Positions 1 to 6,960 of a stretch of 8,137 bases of DNA are shown piece by piece (positions within the stretch are counted from its first letter, which is position 1; the number at the start of each line of letters is the position of its first letter). The translations under genes and the position numbers were made by a program. The stretch is taken from NCBI RefSeq assembly GCF_021151785.1, contig NZ_JAGKWP010000103.1:1-8137 (forward strand), written 5' to 3'. Under the pieces are notes generated by a model. It was not told the origin of the DNA, made no database searches, and was given only the letters and a program-made list of their open reading frames with translations. The stretch comes from Flavobacterium sp. (GTDB lineage Bacteria > Bacteroidota > Bacteroidia > Flavobacteriales > Flavobacteriaceae).

Positions 1-282
1 GAAATATTCAAAGCTTTCTAAATCATTTGTTTCAGAGAAGTTAAATTCTTTTTCAGAATCATCCATAGGCTCATCCATAGGGATTCCAATTAAAAAAGCA
101 CCGTTTGATTCTAAATGTTCATAAGCTAAACGTAATGCTTTAGTTAAAACTGGATTTTGATCATCAAAAGAATATTCACGTAATTTTTTTAAATATTCAA
201 TCGTAGTATCACAATTAAATTTATCTAACAATAATTCTTTCTGAATTTTTTCAATTAACGATAGGGCGTATTTATTTTTCAA
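1..282 (-). CDS. Uncharacterised acidic protein, 5' part only (runs off the left edge)
   Basis: An open frame of 94 codons runs from a TTG at 282-280 to position 1 with no stop, so the C-terminal end lies outside the window. An in-frame TGA lies 10 codons upstream of the TTG, and no ATG or GTG occurs between them. The translation begins (M)KNKYALSLIEKIQ and continues as a helical, Lys/Leu-rich segment. An acidic stretch follows, containing a short repeat (PMDEPMDED) and then many Glu, Asp, Ser and Phe residues. No signal peptide or membrane segment is visible. The start is supported by a promoter-like TATTTTTG box 20 bases upstream, the same arrangement as the divergent gene at 465. I do not recognise the family and assign no function. 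That it is coding rests on the uninterrupted frame, sensible codon use and the promoter placement. Confidence 0.65.
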   Translation of the reverse strand, partial: MKNKYALSLIEKIQKELLLDKFNCDTTIEYLKKLREYSFDDQNPVLTKALRLAYEHLESNGAFLIGIPMDEPMDDSEKEFNFSETNDLESFEYF

Positions 283-302
283 AATATGTAATTTTAGTGA
301 TG

Positions 303-333
303 CAAAAATAATTCAATATTTATGTATACACAA
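303..333 (-). promoter_or_regulatory. Putative Bacteroidota-type promoter for the leftmost gene
   Basis: Read on the minus strand, 310-303 is TATTTTTG, an exact match to the Bacteroidota -7 consensus TAnnTTTG. A TTG core of the -33 element (consensus TTTG) lies at 333-331, 20 bases upstream, which is the normal spacing. Transcription would start near 296-298, leaving about 15 bases before the TTG codon at 282. An 8-bp palindrome, TGTATACA (323-330), falls between the two boxes and could be an operator, although short AT-rich palindromes are common by chance. No transcript data support this. Confidence 0.5.
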
Positions 334-434
334 CTTTTTATTGATTTCTATTAAATATTTTTGAACTATAATATACATTATGTAAAATAAAATATTTTAA
401 AATCTATATATATTATATTATGTATTTATTGTTG

Positions 435-442
435 TATTTTTG
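435..442 (+). promoter_or_regulatory. Putative -7 promoter box for the DUF294 gene
   Basis: TATTTTTG matches the Bacteroidota -7 consensus TAnnTTTG exactly and ends 22 bases before the ATG at 465, so the leader would be about 15 bases. The -33 region is weak: at the expected spacing there is only TTA (413-415) rather than TTTG. The promoter would serve both the DUF294 gene and the exonuclease-fold gene behind it. Confidence 0.4.
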
Positions 443-464
443 ATGAGTCTAATCCTATTCTATC

Positions 465-2378
465 ATGAAGAATACTTTTGCAGAAAATATTGTTGATTTT
501 TTGAGAAAACATAATCCTTTCAAAACCATTGCTTATTCAGATTTATTAGAAATTGCTAGTCAAAGTGAAATCATATATTTAGAAAAAAACAAAAGACTGT
601 TTAAAATTAATGATGCGCTTCATACCAATTTTTACATTGTGAATTCAGGAATTGTGCACTTAACAAAGATTATAGATGCGCAAGAAACATTAATTACTAA
701 ATGTTATACTGGTTCTATTTTTGGATTAAGACCTTTTTTTGCTAAAAATAATTATGCCCTAAATTCGATAGCTAATGAAGATGCAATCATATATGCTATA
801 CCCATAGCACTTTTTAAACCAATATTATCTAAATATGCTGATGTATTAGATTATTTTTTAGAGCATTTTTCTGATCAATCTAAATCTACAGGTGAAAATT
901 ATCAGAATTTAAAATCTATTTCTGAAATAAGTGCTGATTCTGAAACTACTGATTTTTCTTATTTTCAAGAGTTAGAGTTTGATAATGAACCACTTACAGT
1001 ACCCTTAACTGCAACTATCTCATCTACAGCAAAAAAGATGGTCGATTTTAATAAAAGTTACGCAATTGTAACTAACAATGCTAGAATCACGGGAATTATT
1101 AGAGATGAAGATTTTAGAAAAAAGATAGCTTATGGTTTTATCAATTTAGAAGCTGATGTAACTAATATAATGCAAACACGTTTTACTGTTGTAGATGCTT
1201 CTATTTCAGTTGCTGAAGCTCAGTTATTATTACTAAAAAATGACACTTCATTATTATGTGTTACAGAAGATGGTACAGAAAACACTAGAATAAAGGGAAT
1301 CATTTCTGAACGCGACATTATTAAATCACAGTCTAATAATCCTGGTGTGTTAATTGATGAAATTAGGAATTCAAGAAACTTTGAAGAATTAAAATATGTT
1401 CATTCAAAATACTTATTTATTATTCAAAATTCATTTACTAAAAACATTCCTATTTTTCATATTAACAATACCGCTGGTGAAATTCTTCATTCAATAATTC
1501 ATCAATGTATTCAATTAGCATTAGAGCAACATGGAACACCTCCTGCCCGTTTTGTATGGTTGGCTTTAGGTAGTCAAGGAAGAAAAGAGCAACTCGTTCT
1601 CAGTGACCAAGATAATATGATTGTTTATGAAGATGTGGTACCAGAAAAGCATAGGGATGTTAAATTTTATTTTGTGCAATTAGCCAAAACAGTTATTCAA
1701 AAAATGGAAAATCTTGGTTATAAACCTTGTCCTAATGAACATTTAGCTAGTAATATTAAATGGTGTAAATCATTGTCTGATTTCACAAGTATTTATACAC
1801 ATTGGATAAAATCTCCGGGTGAAAATATGTCTGATTTTAGTGGTATATTTTTTGACTTTGAATATATATATGGGGAAACCAAACTAAAAGACAGTTTAGA
1901 AATTGCTATTTATCAAAGCTTAAGTAATAACAAATTATTTTTTGATTACATTGGTAACCAAATTCTAAAAACACCTCCTCCTCTTTCATTCTTTAAAAAA
2001 TTTAACTTGGATGAAAGTGGTATACATAAAGATGCTTTTAATCTTAAACTAAAAGGAGTTCAATTTTTTGTTGATGCTGCAAGAATGTTTGCTTTAAGCC
2101 ATAATTTAAAAGGTGTTAATTCTACCTATTTACGTTTTAAACAAATGGCTATGACTGATTTAAAAAATAAAGAGCTATATCTTGACTTTGCAGAAAGCTA
2201 CTTGAAATTACAACATTTTAGAACACAAGAAGGAGTATTAAACGATAATGATGGAGCTTTTATAGAGACTAAAAAATTAACAAAAGTTGATAAAGAAGAC
2301 TTAAAGGAAGCATTAGAAACTATTGATGATATAACACAATTAATAAAAGACAAATACCAATTAACTAGATTCTCATAA
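465..2378 (+). CDS. cNMP-binding / CBS pair / DUF294 nucleotidyltransferase-like protein
   Basis: A 637-residue, probably cytosolic, multidomain signalling protein. Residues about 20-135 form a Crp-type cyclic-nucleotide-binding fold. Its phosphate cassette is altered: after F86-G87 the usual Glu is Leu88, and the position of the usual phosphate-binding Arg is Tyr97, so classical cAMP binding is doubtful. Residues about 176-230 and 234-290 are two CBS motifs, a module that typically senses adenine nucleotides. Residues about 305-440 are the DUF294/GlnD-like nucleotidyltransferase domain. Its signature is intact: G369-S370-Q-G-R373-K-E375, then S380-D381-Q-D383, with the two Asp as predicted metal ligands. 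About 480-637 is the helical DUF294 C-terminal domain. The order and length are typical of the family. The ATG at 465 follows a promoter-like box, and there is no Shine-Dalgarno sequence, as is usual in this phylum. The stop is three bases before the exonuclease-fold gene, implying cotranscription. Homologues sit beside acetate-uptake genes in Pseudomonas (recalled: PA3233). Its substrate is unknown; transfer of a nucleotide to a protein, as in GlnD, is inference. Confidence 0.9.
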   Translation: MKNTFAENIVDFLRKHNPFKTIAYSDLLEIASQSEIIYLEKNKRLFKINDALHTNFYIVNSGIVHLTKIIDAQETLITKCYTGSIFGLRPFFAKNNYALNSIANEDAIIYAIPIALFKPILSKYADVLDYFLEHFSDQSKSTGENYQNLKSISEISADSETTDFSYFQELEFDNEPLTVPLTATISSTAKKMVDFNKSYAIVTNNARITGIIRDEDFRKKIAYGFINLEADVTNIMQTRFTVVDASISVAEAQLLLLKNDTSLLCVTEDGTENTRIKGIISERDIIKSQSNNPGVLIDEIRNSRNFEELKYVHSKYLFIIQNSFTKNIPIFHINNTAGEILHSIIHQCIQLALEQHGTPPARFVWLALGSQGRKEQLVLSDQDNMIVYEDVVPEKHRDVKFYFVQLAKTVIQKMENLGYKPCPNEHLASNIKWCKSLSDFTSIYTHWIKSPGENMSDFSGIFFDFEYIYGETKLKDSLEIAIYQSLSNNKLFFDYIGNQILKTPPPLSFFKKFNLDESGIHKDAFNLKLKGVQFFVDAARMFALSHNLKGVNSTYLRFKQMAMTDLKNKELYLDFAESYLKLQHFRTQEGVLNDNDGAFIETKKLTKVDKEDLKEALETIDDITQLIKDKYQLTRFS

Positions 2379-2381
2379 ACA

Positions 2382-2972
2382 ATGTTAGGAATTAGCAATA
2401 TATTCAATAAAGACTATCCAGAATTTTGGAAAAAATATACAGATTCTTTTAAATTCAAGGCCAAAAAATACGTTGTTCTTAGTATTGAAACTTCTGGTAT
2501 TGACCCTGATAAAGATGTTATTATGGCCATTGCAGCTACTTCAGTTATTGGAAATCGAATAATAATTAAAGATTCCTTTGAAATTTTCATTCAACGAAAT
2601 CATGATCAAATTAATCCAATTGTTGATTCTTTCAATATTAATTTGGAACAACGCATTTCAGAACAAGAAGCTATTGTTACTCTTTTAGAATATTTATCTA
2701 ACTCAATTATTATAGGCCATAGAATTAATTTTGATATTGAAATGTTAGATAAATGTCTTAGCAGAATGAAATTAGGGAAAATTAGGAATGAAGCTTTTGA
2801 TATTGAAGCGATGTATAATAAACTAAAAGAAACTAATGAAAAAAGCTATTCACTTGAAGAAATGGGTAATGGACTGAAAATGCAATTGAGTAATCGTAAT
2901 TCAGTTGCAGATGACGCCTATTCAATTGCATTATTATTTTTAAAGTTAAAAGAAAAATTAGGAATTGAATAA
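2382..2972 (+). CDS. DnaQ-like DEDD exonuclease-fold protein, catalytic residues altered
   Basis: A 196-residue protein with the RNase-T/DNA polymerase III epsilon fold. After a short N-terminal extension, motif I is YVVLSIETSGIDP (30-42), motif II is IGHRINFD (111-118) and motif III is NSVADDA (173-179). In the family, motif I reads D-x-E. Here the first catalytic Asp is Ser34 (codon AGT) while Glu36 is kept. Asp118 and Asp178 are present, but the general-base His five residues before the last Asp is Asn173. Two of the five DEDDh residues are therefore missing, and a classical two-metal nuclease mechanism looks impaired. The frame is otherwise intact, with normal codon use, so this is not a decaying gene. 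It begins three bases after the DUF294 gene and surely shares its transcript. The equivalent gene pair next to acetate genes in Pseudomonas (recalled: PA3232, annotated nuclease) suggests a joint role. It could be a binding protein, or an enzyme with rearranged metal ligands. Family call firm, activity uncertain. Confidence 0.85.
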   Translation: MLGISNIFNKDYPEFWKKYTDSFKFKAKKYVVLSIETSGIDPDKDVIMAIAATSVIGNRIIIKDSFEIFIQRNHDQINPIVDSFNINLEQRISEQEAIVTLLEYLSNSIIIGHRINFDIEMLDKCLSRMKLGKIRNEAFDIEAMYNKLKETNEKSYSLEEMGNGLKMQLSNRNSVADDAYSIALLFLKLKEKLGIE

Positions 2973-2978
2973 AAAGAC

Positions 2979-3013
2979 AAAGCCTATCAGTATATTAGAC
3001 TGACAGGCTTTTT
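2979..3013. terminator. Bidirectional intrinsic terminator between convergent units
   Basis: Arms at 2979-2991 (AAAGCCTATCAGT) and 2999-3011 (ACTGACAGGCTTT) form a 13-bp stem around a 7-base loop. On the plus strand one A/C mismatch interrupts the stem. On the minus strand the same position becomes a G-U wobble, so the stem is continuous there. T-rich tails follow on both sides: TTTTTG-TTT rightwards, and TTTGTCTTTTTATT on the minus strand. It lies 6 bases after the exonuclease stop and about 35 bases after the acs stop in the minus direction, so it can end both transcripts. Confidence 0.85.
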
Positions 3014-3046
3014 GTTTAAAAAAACATAACCAAAAGTAAATTTAAA

Positions 3047-4954
3047 CTAAATTTTACCTTCTTTAATTTCATCCACAATTTCTGGATTTAGCAAGGTTGA
3101 TGTATCACCAAAATTAGAGAAATCACCTTCAGCAATTTTTCTCAAAATTCTACGCATGATTTTACCAGAACGAGTTTTAGGTAATCCATTAACAAATTGA
3201 ATTTTATCCAATTTTGCTATTGGTCCCACTTGATCAGAAATTAATTGATTAATTTCTTTTCTTAAATTATCATGATTACGATATTCACCACTTTCTTTTA
3301 AAATTACATAGCCATAAAGTGCATTTCCTTTAATATCATGAGGGAATCCAACAATAGCACTTTCAGCAACCGCAGGATGTTCATTAATTGCATCTTCAAT
3401 TGGTGCAGTACCGAGGTTGTGTCCAGAAACAATAATAACATCATCTACTCTACCGGTTATTCTATAATATCCTACTTCATCTCTTAATGCTCCATCACCT
3501 GTAAAATATTTTCCTGGGAAAGCTTTAAAATAAGTATCAATATAACGTTGATGGTCTCCCCAAATAGTTCTTGCAATAGAAGGCCAAGGGAATTTAATAC
3601 AAAGACTACCAGTAACTTGATTCCCTTCAATTTCATTGCGTAATTCATCCATCAAAACAGGTTGAATTCCCGGTAATGGTAAAGAAGCATATGTTGGTTT
3701 AGTAGGTGTAATAAATGGTAATGGTGAGATCATTATACCACCAGTTTCTGTTTGCCACCATGAATCTACTAATGGACATCGCTTCCCTCCTACGTGATCA
3801 TTGTACCAGTGCCAAGCTTCTTCATTAATTGGTTCACCCACAGATCCTATAACTTTTAATGAACTCAATGGAAACTTTTGTACATAATCAAGACTTTCTT
3901 TTGCTAAAGCTCTAATCGCAGTTGGAGCTGTATAAAACTGATTTACTTGATGTTTTTCTATTACTTCCCAAAAACGACTAAAATCTGGATATGAAGGAAC
4001 TCCTTCAAAAATAACAGTTGTAGCACCATTTAATAATGGTCCGTAAAGAATATAAGAATGTCCTGTGATCCAACCAATATCAGCAGTACACCAATACACA
4101 TCATTCTCTTCATAGTTAAACACATTTTTAAAAGTATAAGCTGTATATACCATGTAACCAGCTGTAGTATGTACCATTCCTTTAGGTTTTCCAGTTGATC
4201 CAGAAGTATATAGAATAAATAAAGGATCTTCTGCATCCATAATTTCAGCAACATTATTATCTAAAGCAGCATCTAACAAAGGTTGAGCCCAAATATCACG
4301 TCCTTCTTTCATAGGAACATTTTCATTGGTTCTTTTAACTACAAGTACATTTTGAACAGATGGACATTTTTCTAATGCTTCATCAACAATCCCTTTTAAA
4401 TTTATTGTTTTATCTCCTCTGTATGCACCATCTGAGGTAATAACCATTTTGCAATCACTGTCGTTAATTCGTGCTTCTAAAGCTCCAGCTGAAAATCCAG
4501 CAAAAACAACGGAATGAATAGCTCCAATTCTAGCACAAGCTAAAACAGCAATAGCTAAATCTGGAATCATGGGTAAATAAATACAAACTCTGTCTCCTTT
4601 TTTAATTCCTAAGTCGCGTAACACATTCGCCATTTTAGAAACTCGCACATACAATTCGTTATAACTAATATGTTGTGCAGATTCATCTGGATTATTAGGT
4701 TCAAAAATGATAGCTGTTTTATCTCCTCTTTTTGCTAAATGTCTGTCAATACAGTTTTTGGTAATATTTACTTTAGCATTTAAAAACCACTTAAATTGTG
4801 CTTCTTGCATATCATACTCAAAAACTTTATCCCATCTTTGGTACCATATAAAATTTTCATCAGCAATTCGATCCCAAAATTTTCTTGGTTCTCTTACTGA
4901 TTTTTTATACATTTTAAAGTAATTTTCTAAATCCTTAACTTTATAGTAACTCAT
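3047..4954 (-). CDS. acs: Acetyl-CoA synthetase (AMP-forming acetate-CoA ligase)
   Basis: Cytosolic enzyme converting acetate, ATP and CoA to acetyl-CoA, AMP and PPi through acetyl-AMP. At 635 residues it is close to the usual length of about 650. The N-terminal ACS domain is followed by the ATP-binding loop YTSGSTGKPKG (249-259), SVGEP (371-375), the acetate-pocket segment DSWWQTETGG (397-406) and TGD (485-487). GRVDD (501-505) and the C-terminal PKTRSGK with catalytic Lys598 follow, the latter being the usual site of regulatory lysine acetylation. Val372 and Trp400 match Salmonella Val386 and Trp414, which shape a pocket for acetate. The usually conserved Arg of the SGHR motif (Arg526 in Salmonella numbering) is Asn513 here; I believe Bacteroidota enzymes share this, but could not check. 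It is the last gene of the kinase-receiver-prpE-acs series, 82 bases after prpE, and ends at the shared terminator. ATG chosen because the N-terminus then aligns with the family. Confidence 0.96.
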   Translation of the reverse strand: MSYYKVKDLENYFKMYKKSVREPRKFWDRIADENFIWYQRWDKVFEYDMQEAQFKWFLNAKVNITKNCIDRHLAKRGDKTAIIFEPNNPDESAQHISYNELYVRVSKMANVLRDLGIKKGDRVCIYLPMIPDLAIAVLACARIGAIHSVVFAGFSAGALEARINDSDCKMVITSDGAYRGDKTINLKGIVDEALEKCPSVQNVLVVKRTNENVPMKEGRDIWAQPLLDAALDNNVAEIMDAEDPLFILYTSGSTGKPKGMVHTTAGYMVYTAYTFKNVFNYEENDVYWCTADIGWITGHSYILYGPLLNGATTVIFEGVPSYPDFSRFWEVIEKHQVNQFYTAPTAIRALAKESLDYVQKFPLSSLKVIGSVGEPINEEAWHWYNDHVGGKRCPLVDSWWQTETGGIMISPLPFITPTKPTYASLPLPGIQPVLMDELRNEIEGNQVTGSLCIKFPWPSIARTIWGDHQRYIDTYFKAFPGKYFTGDGALRDEVGYYRITGRVDDVIIVSGHNLGTAPIEDAINEHPAVAESAIVGFPHDIKGNALYGYVILKESGEYRNHDNLRKEINQLISDQVGPIAKLDKIQFVNGLPKTRSGKIMRRILRKIAEGDFSNFGDTSTLLNPEIVDEIKEGKI

Positions 4955-5036
4955 TTTGTTAATTTTTTAATAATGTAAATATAGGCAAAGAAAGTATTCC
5001 TTTTTCTAAAAACGTGCTAAATTGATATATACAACA
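4955..5036 (-). other. prpE-acs spacer, possible weak internal promoter
   Basis: At 82 bases this is the longest gap in the minus-strand series and the only one able to hold a promoter. On the minus strand, 4983-4976 reads TATATTTA and 4993-4986 reads TTTCTTTG; each is one base off TAnnTTTG. The first ends 21 bases before the acs ATG, close to the spacing of the two boxes near 303 and 442. Neither has a TTTG -33 element at the right distance. I see no terminator hairpin, so read-through from prpE is expected. Confidence 0.25.
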
Positions 5037-6929
5037 TTATTTCTTTCCAAATCCGTAATGTTCTAAATCAGCTTGAATTTCATCAATTATAGCCACATCA
5101 TCGATAGTTGATGGTATTTGAAACTCAGTTTTATCAGCTATACTTCTTAGCAATTTTCTTAAAATTTTTCCTGATCTAGTTTTTGGTAATCGCTGAACTA
5201 TAACAACATTTCTTAAACTTGCCACTGCTCCAATTTGTTCTCTAACTAACTGCACAATTTCGTGCTCCAATTGAAAATGTTCTCTATCCACTCCAGATTT
5301 CATGACTGCAAAAGCTAATGGAATTTGTCCTTTCAATTCATCATGAGCTCCAACCACTGCACACTCTGCGACGTCAGAATGAGAAGCGACAATTTCTTCC
5401 ATTTCTGCTGTTGATAAGCGGTGACCTGCAACATTAATAACATCGTCTACTCGACCAGTAATAAAAATATAACCTTCATCATCTTTAAAACCACCATCAC
5501 CTGAAAAATAATAACCTTCAAATTTATTTAAATAACCAGACTTAAACCTTTCATTATCATTCCATAAATCTAATAATGTTCCAGGAGGTAATGGTAACTT
5601 AATTACCACATATCCTTCCTCATTTGGTCCGAGCTCTTGTCCATTTTCACCTAAAATTTGAATATTGTAGCCAGTTACAGCTTTTCCTGCTGAGCCTGGT
5701 TTTACAGGCAAATATTCAACACCCATCATATTAGAAATCATTGGCCAACCGGATTCCGTTTGCCACCAATGATCAATGGCTGGAACAGGAATATGAGCAT
5801 TGTACCATTCTAAAGTAGCTACATCACAACGCTCACCTGCTAGAAATTGAGTTCTAAGACACGACAAATCATATTGTTTAATAAACGTTCCATCAGGATC
5901 TTCTTTTTTTATAGCACGAATAGCCGTTGGAGCTGTAAACATTGTGCTCACTTGATGTTCCGAAATAATTCTCCAGAAGGTAGAAGCATCAGGTGTTTTT
6001 ATTGGTTTGCCTTCAAAAATAATAGTTGTATTTCTATTAATTAATGGTCCATAAGTTATAAAACTGTGTCCAACAACCCAACCTACATCAGACGCAGCCC
6101 AAAATACTTCACCTGGTTGAACTCCATAAATATGGGTCATTGAAAATTTCAAAGCAGTTACATATCCTCCAGTGTCTCGAACAATTCCTTTAGGTTTTCC
6201 TGTTGTACCTGAGGTATATAAGACATAAAGTGGATGAGTTGCATTTACTGGAATGCAATTTACTTCTTCTGAACCGTAAATTAAGGCATCATAATCGATA
6301 TCGTATTTTTTAAATGGAATTTTAGCCCCTAATTTTCTATTTAATACAACAACATTTTGAGGTTGATGCTCTGCTAAAGAAATTGCTTCATCTACTAAGG
6401 GTTTGTATGCTATCAAGCGATCAACTTCTATTCCTGAAGAAGCGGTAATAATTACTTTAGGTTGACAATCATCAATTCTAATGGCTAATTCATGAGGTGC
6501 AAATCCTCCAAAAACTACAGAATGAGTAACACCAATTCTTGCACAAGCTAACATAGCAAACACTGCTTGTGGAATCATTGGCATATAAATAACAACCGTA
6601 TCACCTTTTTGCAAACCTAACGAAAGTAGTCCTCCAGCTAGTTTAGCTACTTCAGTTTTTACTTCATTAAAAGTATATTTCTTTATTGTTTGAGTTACAG
6701 GCGAATCATAAATCACTGCAAAGTCATCTCCAAAACCATCTTGTATATGTTTATCTAATGCTAAATAACAAGCATTCAATTCTCCATCTTCAAACCATAA
6801 CGGATAATCATTTTTATCCTTAGATAAAATAGTATTGGGCTTCGAAAACCATTCAATTTGTTGAGCTTGTTCTTCCCAAAATGCTTGGGGATTTTCAATA
6901 CTTTTTAAATATAAATCATTATATTTCAT
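5037..6929 (-). CDS. prpE: Propionyl-CoA synthetase-like acyl-CoA ligase (PrpE/ACSS3 type)
   Basis: A second AMP-forming short-chain acyl-CoA synthetase, 630 residues, paralogous to the Acs downstream but clearly divergent. It has the ATP loop YTSGTTGKPKG (238-248), HWWQTESGWP (387-396), SGD (476-478), GRVDD (492-496), the intact GHR motif with Arg503, and PKTRSGK with catalytic Lys588. Two features favour propionate over acetate. The residue equivalent to Salmonella Acs Val386 is Ala364 (FLAGE), a change known to enlarge the pocket, and the segment after the paired Trp reads ESGWP as in PrpE rather than ETGG as in Acs. The N-terminal pattern with N52-A-C and D59-K-H is also PrpE-like. The product would be propionyl-CoA, possibly with acetate or other short acids as secondary substrates. 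It lies 31 bases after the receiver gene and 82 before acs, probably on one transcript. Vertebrate-type ACSS3 or a broad-specificity ligase are alternatives; the ligase call is certain, the substrate less so. Confidence 0.85.
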   Translation of the reverse strand: MKYNDLYLKSIENPQAFWEEQAQQIEWFSKPNTILSKDKNDYPLWFEDGELNACYLALDKHIQDGFGDDFAVIYDSPVTQTIKKYTFNEVKTEVAKLAGGLLSLGLQKGDTVVIYMPMIPQAVFAMLACARIGVTHSVVFGGFAPHELAIRIDDCQPKVIITASSGIEVDRLIAYKPLVDEAISLAEHQPQNVVVLNRKLGAKIPFKKYDIDYDALIYGSEEVNCIPVNATHPLYVLYTSGTTGKPKGIVRDTGGYVTALKFSMTHIYGVQPGEVFWAASDVGWVVGHSFITYGPLINRNTTIIFEGKPIKTPDASTFWRIISEHQVSTMFTAPTAIRAIKKEDPDGTFIKQYDLSCLRTQFLAGERCDVATLEWYNAHIPVPAIDHWWQTESGWPMISNMMGVEYLPVKPGSAGKAVTGYNIQILGENGQELGPNEEGYVVIKLPLPPGTLLDLWNDNERFKSGYLNKFEGYYFSGDGGFKDDEGYIFITGRVDDVINVAGHRLSTAEMEEIVASHSDVAECAVVGAHDELKGQIPLAFAVMKSGVDREHFQLEHEIVQLVREQIGAVASLRNVVIVQRLPKTRSGKILRKLLRSIADKTEFQIPSTIDDVAIIDEIQADLEHYGFGKK

Positions 6930-6960
6930 TTTGCTTTAATAGTTATGTGTTAATATAAAT

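Larger units (their letters stand above)
283..464. other. Divergent AT-rich intergenic region
   Basis: This 182-base spacer separates the minus-strand gene from the plus-strand DUF294 gene and carries no open frame worth calling. Besides the two promoter-like boxes it holds three perfect small inverted repeats: TGTATACA (323-330), TACAT-T-ATGTA (374-384) and TAAAATATTTTA (388-399). All lie between the outward-facing -7 boxes, where regulators of divergent genes usually bind. In DNA this AT-rich some such palindromes are expected by chance, so they are candidates only. Confidence 0.5.

Noticed and set aside
2198..2407. Minus-strand open frame of 69 codons across the DUF294-exonuclease junction
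   Set aside because: It is antisense to the end of a well-supported gene, has low-complexity hydrophobic and Ser-rich composition and no promoter or family resemblance.
4030..4254. Minus-strand open frame of 74 codons inside acs
   Set aside because: It is a shifted frame within the conserved ATP-binding region of acs; the Leu/Ile/Trp-rich translation is a by-product of that sequence.
4707..4922. Plus-strand open frame of 71 codons opposite the acs 5' end
   Set aside because: It is antisense to conserved acs coding sequence, with no initiation signals or recognisable protein.
4985..5012. Possible terminator hairpin between prpE and acs
   Set aside because: The only stem is about five A-T-dominated pairs (AGAAA with TTTCT) without a GC core, too weak to stop transcription.
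3400..5480. Similar DNA segments in acs and prpE considered as a direct repeat or recent duplication
   Set aside because: Similarity is confined to conserved protein motifs such as GRVDDV and PKTRSGK; elsewhere the two genes are strongly diverged, so this is ancient paralogy.
5847..6044. Plus-strand open frame of 65 codons opposite prpE
   Set aside because: It is antisense to a conserved ligase core; no independent support.
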